Source: Ficedula albicollis | Taxonomy: Eukaryota; Chordata; Aves; Passeriformes; Muscicapidae | DNA: 64,000 bases | Assembly (NCBI RefSeq): GCF_000247815.1 | Contig: NC_021673.1 | Location: 39,572,592 to 39,636,591 of the forward strand | Direction of reading: 5' to 3' | In this document: positions 1-13,000 of the stretch, piece after piece | Numbering within the stretch: the first letter of the stretch is position 1 | Layout of the letters: the number at the start of each line of letters is the position of its first letter | Made by a program: the position numbers and the translations under genes | Notes under the pieces: generated by a model | Told to the model about the DNA's origin: nothing | Databases searched by the model: none | What the model saw: the letters and a program-made list of their open reading frames with translations, nothing else

Positions 1-3000
1 TTGAAGGGTTTATGCTGTGGTTAAGGACAAGGAGATCTGCAGGTGAGTGCACTGACTGCTGCTATTTTAGGAAGACAGTTGTGGACAACCATACAATGAA
101 TGACAGCATAAGACCCTCACAACCATTCACTAAGTGTTGTGCAGGGACCTGGCCGTGAGGAGGTAACTTGCCACATAGTCCACGATAGTTACTTTTTAAC
201 TTAAGTTTTCACAGCCTTGCTTCTGCAGGACTGGCACATAGTTTGAAGTACAATCAGAAAAGTGTAAGCTATCTGGAAGGGAAAGAGGCAGGAAGTAAAA
301 GGAAGAAAATAATATCTTGATGCTTTTCTGATGGAGTGGTCTATTCACACTTGGAAGAGAAGGAATCATGTCCTGGTAAGGTGGCAGACAGCACCGTAAA
401 GGAGTATCTGTAGATCCTTTAACTACCTATAAAGATTATCTCCTAGAGACATAGTGTTTACATTGAGGTGTGTAGCAACAGGGCAATTGGTTATGGATGT
501 GGCATTTCTGACCACTCCCTTAAGGTAAAGGCCGGAAGCACAGATTCATTTTCACATGGCAAGTGCTTCACCTCACGACATCCTTGTGAGTGCTGGGTGG
601 TCGTCTGCACTCTTGGATTTGGTTTGGTACTTTAAAATAAATTCTGTATGTATTTCATTTACATACTTCTCTTCCTACCTAGATACAGAGCAAATCTAAC
701 TTGGTCCAAAGTAATCTGTTAATTAGAGGTGTCCTTTCCTTTGCGGGGTGGGTAGTAGCACCATACCCTCATCTGGCTGAACTGCTGTCATTTGACACAG
801 TGCATGTTTGGTGTATGAGCTCCCTCAGCTGTTTGCCTGTTTGGTAAATAGCTACATCACACTAGGAGTATCTCTGGTAATCTTTCTTTCTCCTCTACTG
901 AATAAAGATGTAAATGGCTTCATCTCAGTAGGTTTTTGCCAGCTTCTTGCCACCAGGACATGTCAAATTAATTGTTGTAACCAGTGTGGGAGACTGATTT
1001 GTAGGGTGTTTATTCAGGAGGATAGAGGCTTTAGAGGAACAGAGAAAGATGGTTTAGTTTACTAATTTATTTTTCTTATTTATAATATTTTTTCTCCATT
1101 GTCTTGTGAAGGGACTCTGGTTTTGCAGAAGGTAAGTGATCCCAGTGACCTAGAACAGAGTTTGAGTCAGTGGAGCAGTAAGAACAAAAAAAAAAAATGT
1201 TCTGCCATTAGCTACTATGTTATACTCTGTACTTTGCTTATTCACCCTATGTAAAACTCTACTACAGCAAGTTTCGTTTTTACTCAGTACCAGCCACTGT
1301 GTGCATATCATTTGCAGAGGAGTCACTAGATTTTCCATCACTTGTCCGTAAAACACTATGATATTTAGAAAAGCATCAGAATAAGTTTATGAAAGAAAAC
1401 CGTGGGTGGTGATTTTTTTGTAATATAAATGCCTCGAATGATCTAAACTCTAAATTTAGCCAAATCAAAGAAAATGTGTTTGTGTTTATGTAGTCTATTT
1501 GAAAAAATGTCCTTAGTCATTCAGAAAATACTTTTTCTCTTGCATGTCTTAAAACATTGTCAAGTCCTGGGAGTCCAGTGGAGCAAGCTACACTTGCACT
1601 GCACAGCTCTGGCAGCCTACAGGTGACATCAGTCTTGGCAGAAGAATTGGCACCGAGTCTGCAGCATGCAGAGCTGGAAAGGAACCAGTCATCCCCATTC
1701 TTTCCATCTCCAGGCATTTTAAGCTCACTCTGACTTGTCAACCTGCACCCCCTTGCCTCTAGGGTCATCTTTAGTGATGTGCTGTTAGTAGACATCTTCA
1801 CTTTGATTGATCCAAGGCTGATTCAAGTCCCTTCCAGAAGAAGGGTTCTGCAGAGCTCAAGAGGAACATGGCCCTGTTCCTTGGCAAGAGGTTGCAGTGA
1901 GGAGGTGAACCACTGCTGCTCTGAAGTCACCTTCACTTCCCAAGCATGCAGGCAGATACGGAGTCTTCTGGGCAGGGAGAAGCCTGGAGTACACGTGTGT
2001 TCAGGAGGAAATGAGTGAAGAGGGAGTGTCATCCTGCAGCATCGCTGGGGACAATGACTATTACTGGCCAGGTGGGGGGAGGTCGTGCTACAGTGCTTAC
2101 TCAGCTGCAGTGTTGCAATGGAAACAATTGTATGTTCCTAGCAGGGCATTACAAGAGTTTGCTCATTCATAATTGCTCTCTTATCTTACTCCTTGGCCAC
2201 AGCAATTCAAACTATATTGAGCAAAGCACATAAACAGTTTCGTCTGCCTTCATTATAATGGTAGGGATTCCTGCTTAATTTTTAGTGAAGTGTACTACTG
2301 CTCTGACATTAATAATGCTGACAGACTTTAGTAATGCTGACAGGCTTTATTAATCAGTATTCAGGAAGAACAATACTATGAGCTTAATTGTCATCATTAA
2401 GCATGCTATTTAGCAGTTATGATATGACAGTGCAAATATTGCTTGTGGTTTTGCTGATTCACAGTGAAATTCTCAGTATTTGTTCAAAAGAGGATTAATG
2501 TAGTGGAAAATGCAGAAACTGGGTACTTCGCTCCCTCTCCCTGCTCTTGCCTTCAAATATAAAGAAAAGTGAGCATCAATTAGTACAGGAGGTTGTTAGA
2601 TGCCAAAAACTGGCCCTTGTCTCTGGGAAAAGTTGCTCTGTTACTCTGTATATCCCCTTTTGTTCAGTTTACTGCCAGGCTGGCCTGGCACAGCAGATTG
2701 CTGCAGCACACAGGTTTGTCAGTGTTGAGCCAAACACAGCACATGCAGTTGTGCTCCCACAGCCGGACCATATGCAGCACGTGAAGACCAGTGCCATTTG
2801 TACGGGGATTTCTGGGCATTCCCACAGGGATGTCTCCAAAAAGGCAGCCTCCTACCCTCCTTAGCCCCCACCTGCAGAGCCATACAGCACTTTGTACCAG
2901 TTGTTATCTGGCCTAGGGAGGGTGGATTGCTGCAGCTTGCCTTAGCAGCCAGGTAAGCATGCCCTAAGCAGAGCCCAGCAATGCCTCCTGCATACAAAAT

Positions 3001-3803
3001 ACAATATATAATTCTCAGAAAAATCACCACCTATGGGAAAGTGACTGATTTGTTGTGGACATGCTGGAACAAACCCACAGCTATGTTGTCCTTAGGTTGT
3101 TGTTCAGTCAGTGAGTGCTCTGAGAGTTTTTCTGGTTTCTACAAATGAATTCCTGACCTGAAAGCACTGTGTACTAGACTTTGTTGACAAGGTACATGGG
3201 GTATTTCCCAGAAGATGTGGGAAGTGATTTTTTTATAATTTTTTTTCCCACTATTTTTTTTTTCTTGCTAAATCTGATAACTGTTTCTCCTGTTCCATAC
3301 CCTTCTCATACAGCAAGACACTGATCTCAGCCTCTTGCAGCATCAAAAAGCCCTGTGGCCCTGTTTAAGGTCAAGGTAAAAGAACTGTTGCCATTTCAAA
3401 TATATCACCTTTCCAAATTGAGTGCTTTATTGCAGCTAATACTTTTTGTGACTACAGGCTATAGATCTGCAAGAGGATTATATACTGGTAAGCTTGTTGA
3501 TTTGTCCCTCAACATGGCTATATCCAGGCATAGTAAAAGCCCCTGCTAGAGAGGTATCCATCTATCCCTTCCTCCTCCATAACCCTGGTTGGAAAACAAC
3601 TCTCATAAAGTGCTTTTTGCGGCTTTGACCACCAGTGGCTTTTCCAAGCCAAGTCTGTGAGAAGGAAGGATACCTCTTAGCTATAAACTGGCTGATTTTA
3701 TTGCTGAATGATATTATTGCTTGAAGTGAAACTTTGCAAGAAGCAAATGGCACAAAAAGGACTTAGACTGTGACCTGGCAGCAGGAGACAATGCTAAGCT
3801 AGT
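1..3803. other. NKIRAS1 downstream / 3' UTR region, no gene seen
   Basis: No reading frame here resembles a known protein; all are short and lack exon-like context. The right-hand part is probably the NKIRAS1 3' UTR on the minus strand. Reverse-strand AATAAA signals lie at 3697-3702 and 3426-3431, and either could end the transcript. A 19-bp direct repeat occurs twice at 2313-2331 and 2332-2350. The rest is ordinary AT-rich DNA without a recognisable repeat. Confidence 0.5.
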
Positions 3804-4043
3804 CTAGTTTTCACAGTTATTCCCTTTGCTCTTCCTTCCAGGCAAGGGAAATGTTGATTTGTTCTGGGACTGGGACAGCTTGCTAGCTAAGAAGGTGAAG
3901 GGTTCAAGCAGTGTTTTCCGATCTGTCACAGTCACTTCCCACAGTCTCACTTTCTCAGCCCTTGCCCATTGCTGTGCTGCTTCTGTTTCCACTTGCCTTT
4001 GGTCCAGGAGGTCAGTTTTGTTTCCCAGGACAATAACTGCAAC
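3804..4043 (-). CDS. NKIRAS1: NKIRAS1 coding exon 3 (terminal)
   Basis: The exon starts after a TTTGTAG acceptor (AG at 4045-4044) in phase 0 and reads [12 protein letters not shown], then the conserved segment [14 protein letters not shown]. It ends at TAG (3806-3804), giving 79 codons plus stop. It contains the G4 NKxD motif, with Thr where human has Ile, a tolerated position. Confidence 0.95.
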   Translation of the reverse strand, partial: VAVIVLGNKTDLLDQRQVETEAAQQWARAEKVRLWEVTVTDRKTLLEPFTFLASKLSQSQNKSTFPLPGRKSKGNNCEN

Positions 4044-7000
4044 CTACAAACCAAACAAGAGGGTGAGCTTTATACCAAAACCATCCACCAGTCACAATCC
4101 TTTTAAACAGCGGGCAAGTAGCAACACAGTTCAGACTTGTTCTGTAACAGCACTGGCACAAGGTAAGTTGCATCCCAGATCAGGATCTGGGATTTGAATT
4201 AGCCTCATCTCCTTATGGGTTGGAAGCTTGTTTTACTCATAGGGTATGCAGGACTTCCCCTTCTTGCCACCCCACTCCCTGCCCTCAATGATTGCTTGAA
4301 GGAAAACAATACCCAAGAGATCCAAAGTTAAACAGCCCTATTCTCCACTTACTTGGCACTTGAGCTGCCCTAGACAAATGATAAGAGCATGACATCCGAG
4401 CAGGTCACAGCAGCAGATGCTCGAGAGGTGAAAAAATGCACAGTAGCAGAAAAATCTTGGATCCCTCAGTGGTGGATTTTGCCCTGTTTGTTTCTTTCCC
4501 AAGCCCCATTCTGCAAATAAAGCCAGCCATGCCAGCAGCCTGGTCAGGCTGGGCTATGGGGCCCCTCTCCCAGCTCAGCCCAAGAGCCACCCGAAGGACT
4601 GAAGGGGACAGTCTGCTGAGAGGGGCAGATAAACACCAGCAGCATCCTCGGGGGAGCAGTTTCAAGAGCAGCTGGCTAGCTCAGGAGAGCAGCACAGTGG
4701 TAACAACTCAGATCTGCAGCTGTAAGGATCCATCAAGTGACCTGTGTATCACCCAGATAATCCAGCCTGGCTGAGCTCAGTAAATGCCTGAAGCCTTCCC
4801 AGTGCTTCAGCTCTAGGAAGTGCCAAAGGCAGTGCTGGCCACGTGAAGCTATTGCTCCTCCTTATTATAAGTTAACTGTTTTCCAAAATTGCTTTACCAG
4901 TACCAGCTCTTAGAGGAAATCATGCCTACATTTTTAGTTCAAGGTCCTTAGTCAAACTCTGTTTTCATCTCTACACTAGTGGTTTGACAAAGATCAAGTG
5001 ATAAAGTCATCTCTTGCTGATGATTTGTGGGGTTTGCTGTGGCCACACCTGCTTGCTCTTTCCTGTTCATCAGGCTAACTCCAGAATGTGTTCTGCTTCT
5101 TTCCAGCTAGAGATGTTCATCCTGTTCCTGTGAGGTCTGAGGCTTCCTTTCTTTTCTACAGCAGTCCAGGGTGTTTGGAAAAATGCTGCTTAGGGGTCTT
5201 TTTTCCCCCCTCTGTGAGGGTTTGGAAAGAAGCTATAATCTTCATGTGTATTTACCGTGTGCTCCAGCTGAATTTTAGCTATGGCAAAGCTATGTCAGTG
5301 TAACAGAACAAAACCCCTATTTAGTATAAAATTTGGCCAGGCTTTAAGGTGTGTGCTGGAGAGCCGCCACAGCCAGCAGAGGCAAGGAACCAGCCATCAG
5401 TGCTGAGTTGAAGTTCTGCCACCTCAGAAGCACCATGTGTGGAGATACATCCCCAGTTCAGTACAGAATTCATTCTAGCAGAGCCCAGACTTTAGGTCAC
5501 AGAATCATTAATCTGCTGATTACCAGTTACCTTAAGGTAGGATTCCTGGTTTCACCTTGTACACCTTAAAGCCTATTTTTTGATGGAAATCACAGGAATG
5601 AAAACTATTTATCCATCTTACTGTGGCCACCACTTTTTTAACTACGTTATCCTCAGCCAAAATCACAATTTTAAGCTCTCCAAAAGAATAAGCAAATTGG
5701 CTTTTTTCTAAAATACCTGCATGCAATGAGAAGAGCTCTGACAGGTAACACAGACAAGCAGGACGCAGATCCTGTTGGGGCTGTGACTCCCTCTCTGCAT
5801 TTCAACATGCTGTATAGTACCAAATCAGGGCCATCACAAAACACAGTGCCTGGAAAAAATTTCCTGCTTGTCCACCTTTCCTTGCCCTGCAGGGGAGTTA
5901 TGCTTGACTCCTGTATCCCTGATATACGTGACAGTCTGCAGCTCACACCAGCCCTACCAGCTAACATACCTCTCCTGTGACTGCACATTCGTTTGCCGTC
6001 AAACTTGAGCCTGCCTTCCTCCACCACCCTGTGTGCTGTCAGTACAAAACAAGTTGCATTTTTGCAAAGTGTCTCCCTACCATTATCCAATTAATTCTTC
6101 ATGCAGGTTTTTTTTACTTTTAAACAGCATAAAACCGGCATTTGGAAAGCTGTAGGCTAAAGACATTTAATAGGGAAAACTACCCTAGAATACAGATACT
6201 GTAGGAAAAGCTGTAATGCTAATGCCACATGCAAGTTATATTTGTTTAGCTAAGCTGGAACACTGTCAGCTGAAAACACTAGCTGCTTTCTAAGGGAAAA
6301 TAGAGCATTCATTTCACACAATTGAATTGATTCAATATGGTTGTTAAAATACATTAAAGCTGCTTTGCCAATTGACTAATGTCTGGGAGACCCATTGTCA
6401 ATTACACTAGTTTGTAAGCCATCAAGTACATGAATACAAAACAAACAAAGATAATGCTCTTCGTTATATTATTCTATGCACTTGACTTCCCCTGTACAAT
6501 ATCTAAAAAAACATGAGCTGCACTGCTGTAGACCATATGTTTTATTAGTCATAAGTGTCCTGGCTGGTGCATTCAGCTGACTGAATTTTAGCTGTAGTAG
6601 AGGAAATAAGGAGGAAAAAAAAAAAAAAGCATTCTTTTGCATGACCTGCATGACATGTGAATTAAGCTTCCCTGGCACGGGAAGCTGGGTTGCCCAAGGC
6701 TGTGGGTACATTCATTTTCCTTTGTACACAGTGTTACAGAAACAAAAGCTGGGCTTTGTGACCTTAACTTCCTTCACTGATGCAGCATTTAGCCATCCCT
6801 GCATTTACCTCCTTTTTGTCCCTGAAGACGTCGATCTCCTTTTTGAGCAGCTCGACTCTCTGGAACGCCTCGAGACTGGTCACGGCGTACACCAGCACGA
6901 AGCCGTCGGCCACAGAGAAATAGTGCTTGGGCAGCTCCACGCCCTCCTGCAGCCCCCTGGTGTCATAGAGCCGCAGCTGCTCCTTCACGCCCCGGTCTGT

Positions 7001-10000
7001 CTCCACCGACGCCAAATACACATCTTCCATCGTGGCACCCTCTTCTAAGCCTGGTTGAAAACAAGCAGGAATGTTCCAGTACAGCCTCACTGTAAGAATT
7101 CTTTGCAGTGCAGCAGAATCTTCCCCCCACTGTAGCTTTCAGTGCATGTTTTACAGAGTGACTTCACCAGGCCTTGACCTTGCCTGGCATCTCCATGGAG
7201 GGCTGTATTCATAATCACTGCACTATTTCCAATAGTGACACTGCAAATACATTAATATGTAAGCACACGATCATGCCTGTAAAATTAATCTATACAACAG
7301 GCACATTCAGTATAGGATAAGATATATGCTCTCCTCCCAAGTTTTCCAAATTCCAACCACCCAGTTGTACCAGTTCCACACCAAACGTGCTGCAAAATGA
7401 GCCTGCCCAAACATACCCTTTTGGAACACCAGACAGTCAAGTACTAATATCTTAAGCCTCCTTACAATGAGGCAGAAGCAGGAGCCAAAGGAATAATTCT
7501 GGAAATAAATGTGTATTGGTGGTACAACTAACCAATACGTGAAATTAAGCCAGAAAGGGAAGGGGATGTTTGCAGGCAAAGTTGCACAGTATATTTACTC
7601 AAATACAAAGTGAGTTTTTTCCATTCCCTAGGGATTTAAAATGACTCAGATTGCTAACAGGAACAAGTTCATTTATTGCAAGGCAAGAGCATGCCCAAGG
7701 TAACAAGCTTTCGTATACATATCACCTGTTCCACCCTGACTATTTGCATACTGACCCTCCTTCCCTCCTCGTCTCTGCACGGTAAGTGTGAGGTAATCCA
7801 AGGCAGCTTGATTTGAACTATTTAAATTATTTTTCCTAAGCCAAACCTGAAAACACATAAATCACCTTAGCTTTGTGTTCCTCCTGGATGCAGGTGCATA
7901 AGGTTACAGGTCGAAACAATCTGTGTATAGTGCAGCTGGGCCACTTTCAGAGTTGGTTTTAAGTATCCATATAAGCTCTCTGCAACCCACGTTTTTGCCT
8001 CCACTGCACTCCTATATACAATTGTTCGCTGTTGCAGGACTATAATAATAGAGTCCTGCTTTATTGTCTTTGTCTGCCAGAAAGGGACCATTTTAGTGTA
8101 TTGTTTAAGAAAACACAAAGGATTATCTGGCCTATGAAAATAAGGATTTTGCTATATTCACTGACACTATTCAAAACACTTCACACTGACAAACAAGCTA
8201 AAGCATTCCACCCACGCTGATGGTTTCCTGTGATGTATGCAGCATTCCTGTGCAGGAAAATGGCATAAGCTGTTCTTTTTGCCCCTCTCTGTGCAGTCTT
8301 CATAGATCAAACACTTATTAGGTTTCCAAAGATTTAATTTATCTTGCCTCCAAACACAGCCATGCTAATGTGCAGAACAGAAGGACAAAGCAAAGGTTAA
8401 TAAAAAGAAAAAGCAAAAACACATCCAGTGTGATTGTAGGATGTGTTAAAGGGGCATTTTTAAAGACTGAGGTAGTAACAAAGCCCTTTCTGGATATAGC
8501 ACTGTTGTTTAGACACAGCACTATGTTCTTGCTCTGCCTTGTTGCATTGTACAGACAGGTCAAGGAAATATCTGAAATCAGTAAACATGGCTTTGGCAAG
8601 AAGGAAGAAACCACAAGGACCTAAGTTTTCTTTTTGAAAAGCAACAAATAATATTGTACAGTAATTCAACAGCCTCTAATGTATCCATGTTATCCTGTGA
8701 CAATCTCTTCCTAATGGCATTACAAGCAGCAGTGAAAAATATGTCTTTTAACACCCTATTTAAAAATGAAGAGAAAAAATTAAGACCTGGGACTTAACTC
8801 AGCAGAATAGAGCAACAAATTTTGATATAGGTGAAATAGGGGGGACACTTAGGAGGGAGTTAAAATTTATGCACCAGTATCAGTTTCCAGAGCTGAAATT
8901 TCACCTACATGTACTGAGGACGGGAATATATGCAAGTAGTTTCCTAAGTAAACATAGATAGTTGTTAGAAATACCTGTGTCACCTTATTTTAGGTCCTCC
9001 TCCTAAAGCCCAGACCATCTTGCTGACTATGATGTTTATAATTCTTGTTAGCAGCATCCCATTCAAACACTTCCTAGGTCTCCTTTCAAACATGGGTCAG
9101 GCAAGTTGTTGTAAGAGAAGCAACACTAGTCAGTGTCCTAGAAAGGTGCTGGCACCATCCCATCCTCCTTGCCACAAAGATCCTGCTTCCCCTTCCCTTC
9201 ACTGGCATCCCCAGGCATCCTTCCACCATCTCTACCTGGGTGGGCAAGGGCAGCTTGTGCTGAGAAGTTACTGTCCTGCAGACTGCTGCCAGCTTGAGCA
9301 GTTTTTTCCATGGAGCAGAGCACTACAGTAGGAGGCAGCTTTCAGGTTCAGAAGTTAGAGGGGTAAAGGGGAGCTAACAAGATAGTGCACAGTGTCATGC
9401 TTCCTTTGATGACTCCAGATATAAAAAAGTTGGAGAGGGAAAGGAGGAACAGACAGAAGTGATGCCACTTTCTAGCAGCTACTCAGCTGGTGAAAATCTG
9501 AGAGGCAGAGAGGTCTTTGTTTTTCACCAAGTGCTGCCACAGAGGAACTTCAGCAGGAAGCCTCAGCCAAAAACTGGGTGTTGTTCCAACCCCTTGTGGC
9601 TTCCCAAGGAGGAAAAGAAAAGGCTCAATATACTAATGAATACTACACACACAGGCTAGGCACAGCAGATAGACTGCAAAGTACCAGCCACATCTTGCTG
9701 ACAATGATGTTTATAATTCTTGTTAGCAGCATCCCCTTGCTGACTATGATGTTTATAATTCTTGTTAGCAGCATCCCATTCAAACACTTCCTAGGTCTCC
9801 TTTCAAACACGGGTCAGGCAAGTTGTTGTAAGAGAAGCAACACTAGTCAGTGTCCTAGAAAGGTGCTGGCACCATCCCATCCTCCTTGCCACAAAGATCC
9901 TGCTTCCCCTTCCCTTCACTGGCATCCCCAGGCATCCTTCCACCATCTCTACCTGGGTGGGCAAGGGCAGCTTGTGCTGAGAAGTTACTGTCCTGCAGAC

Positions 10001-13000
10001 TGCTGCCAGCTTGAGCAGTTTTTTCCATGGAGCAGAGCACTACAGTAGGAGGCAGCTTTCAGGTTCAGAAGTTAGAGGGGTAAAGGGGAGCTAACAAGAT
10101 AGTGCACAGTGTCATGCTTCCTTTGATGACTCCAGATATAAAAAAGTTGGAGAGGGAAAGGAGGAACAGACAGAAGTGATGCCACTTTCTAGCAGCTACT
10201 CAGCTGGTGAAAATCTGAGAGGCAGAGAGGTCTTTGTTTTTCACCAAGTGCTGCCACAGAGGAACTTCAGCAGGAAGCCTCAGCCAAAAACTGGGTGTTG
10301 TTCCAACCCCTTGTGGCTTCCCAAGGAGGAAAAGAAAAGGCTCAATATACTAATGAATACTACACACACAGGCTAGGCACAGCAGATAGACTGCAAATAC
10401 CTAAGTAAATAAAAATTTCAAGAGGAATGGAATTTCAAAAGTATCCAGTTGGATCTTGACCATTAATACAGTACAAATTTTATATCTTCTTGAGTACTTT
10501 TGGAGATCTCCTATGTAATCTTTTTCCCTTTTTCCAGAGGAATTCAGCAAAGACCTCCTAAAACTTGTTATTCATTCTGTTTGTAAACTGCAGAATAACA
10601 GGCTTTTCTTACTTAGATTTAAAAAGACAGTGTATCAGAGGATCCCTGACTTGGGGAAGAGCTGGACAAACCTCAAGAGGAGCTAATCTGTTTAGATTTA
10701 GCTGCTAGTGAAGTACTGGTCCCACCAACAAATAGCCAGGTTGTGACCCTCATTTACATACATTCAGTTCCATTTTCATCTATTTCTAAAATGCAAAGCT
10801 GACTGCACCTCTATCACCAGGTAGTTTTAATTTAAGAAGTGAAGGTGTAAAAAGGTGTCTCTGCCCATGGGCAAGGGGGTTAGAAGATGATCTTTAAGGT
10901 CCCTTCCAACACAAACCATTCTATGATTCTATGAATGCATAATTAGGTCAATTAGCCTCCACATCCACAGTGTGAAAGCCAAACCCCCAAATCCCTCCAG
11001 CTGGAACAAGGGAGGCAATTTCTCTCATTATGCCTTCTACCACAGTAATATATGGTGTTTTCATTCCTAGCTAGTAAGAGGATCTCAAGTAGCTGCTTAT
11101 GAATAACCTGACCATACCAGCCAGGAGGCAGAGATAAATTTTCTACAAGGGAGAGTTCTCATATCCTCCTGTTGAGCTGATAAGGTTGAGTATAGGCTGA
11201 GAGGCCAGAAGTATTTTAAGGGAAAAAGCAAGACTCCTTTCTGCACCATCACTGAACAGGAACACTGTTTAAGGAAAAACATCCATGCTCTTTACAGACA
11301 TGTCCCAGACATGTGCCAAAGCTAAGCCTCCAAGCCTGGTCAAGAGAGGTCAGGCCAAGCAGTGCCAGGTACCACAGATACTTAGTGGGACAATCTTCTG
11401 CTGCCAGTCAAGGCTGGCTTTTCGTGACTGAGGAAATAAGACTGGCCCCTCTTTCTTCAGGACAGCAAGAGAAGGTGGAGGACAAACACAACACTTAAGT
11501 CACAAAAAGGGAGATCATCCCAGGTACCAGGCAATCACAGAATCAGAGAATAGTTTAGGCTGAAAAAGGTTTCTAAGATCATTGAGTCAAACTGTTCAAT
11601 CAGCACTGCCAAGCCCACCACTCAACCATGTCCCCAAGTGCCATATCTACATGGTTTCTGAGCACTTCCAGGAAGGGCGATTCCACCACTCCCCTGGGCA
11701 GCCTGCCTAAATGCCTAAACACCCCTTCAGTGTAGACATTTTTCCTAATATCCAACCAAAACCACAACTTGAGGCCATTTCCTCTTGTCCTGTTGTTTGT
11801 TACTTGGGAGAACAGACCAACCCCCATCTGGCTACACCCCCATGTCAGGTATCTGCAGAAAGCAATAAGGTCCCCCTTTGGAGCCTCCTTTTCTCTGGGC
11901 TGAACATCCCCAGTTCTCTCAGCTGCTCCTCATCACAGCAGTGCACCAGACCCTTCCCTTTACCAGCTTAATTTTCCTTCTCTGGACCCACTCCAGCCCC
12001 TCAATGCCTTAATTGTAGAGAGGAGCCCAAAACTGAACACAGGATTCAAGGTGCTGCCTCATCAGTGGTGAGCACAGGGGGACACTCACTGCCCTGGCCC
12101 TGCTGGTCACACCATTTCTGATACAGGCCAGGCTGCCATCAGCCTTCTTGGCCACCTGGGTACTCTGCTGTATATGTGAATACATATATATATATTTGTG
12201 TATATGCTGTATATGTACCACACACATATTCTTAACTTGTATATGTGAATACATATATATATATATGTGTATGTGCTGTATATGTACCACACACATATTC
12301 TTAACAACTATTTGCCCTGACCTATGGCAATATAGTCCCTACATGACTCAATGCTAAATCTGCACCCATTTCAAACATTTCCTTTTGTTTTTTTCGAATT
12401 CCGTGTATTAGTTTGGCAAGAGTGTCTACCATGCAATAGCTACGTTATTTTACATAGCCCTGAGAGCATCTCTCATCTCTTTGTCCTCTTCTTCCCCCTC
12501 TCGGGACATAAGGCAAATGCCCTTGCAATTTAAAGCCTAGCACAAAACCCAATACCAGACACCACTGCTCATGACATGCTATAGAGACACAGACAGTCCT
12601 TTTTTGGGCTATTCCTCCTTCCTGAGTACTTTTTCCTCTTTGACCTCACGCAATCTTAGTATCTCTGCAAGAGTATTAGTTGCTGACCATGTAAGTAACA
12701 GTGGCACTCAGGGACTTCATCCATGACAAGCCAGGGAGATCTGAAGGTGCATGTTTTTCCAGGAAAAGAAACAGTGCAACTGGGTTTACAGTACCATCAC
12801 CAAGCAGGCAGCCAGGAGCACAGGCTCAAAGCCAAGAGCTTTACACAGCAGCATGAAACCTCCAAGGACTCTAATCACTTCCCTGACACCAGCTGTGCCA
12901 CCACTCCTCTTCACAGCAAAGTCAACAGGAGGCACTGAGCATTGACAGACTCAGGGCTGATTTACAGCCAGGAGGATGCCCTCGTGACAGTGGCTGTGAC

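Noticed and set aside
9020..10376. Pairs of identical short open frames suggesting a duplicated gene
   Set aside because: They are shadow frames of a duplicated non-coding intron segment.
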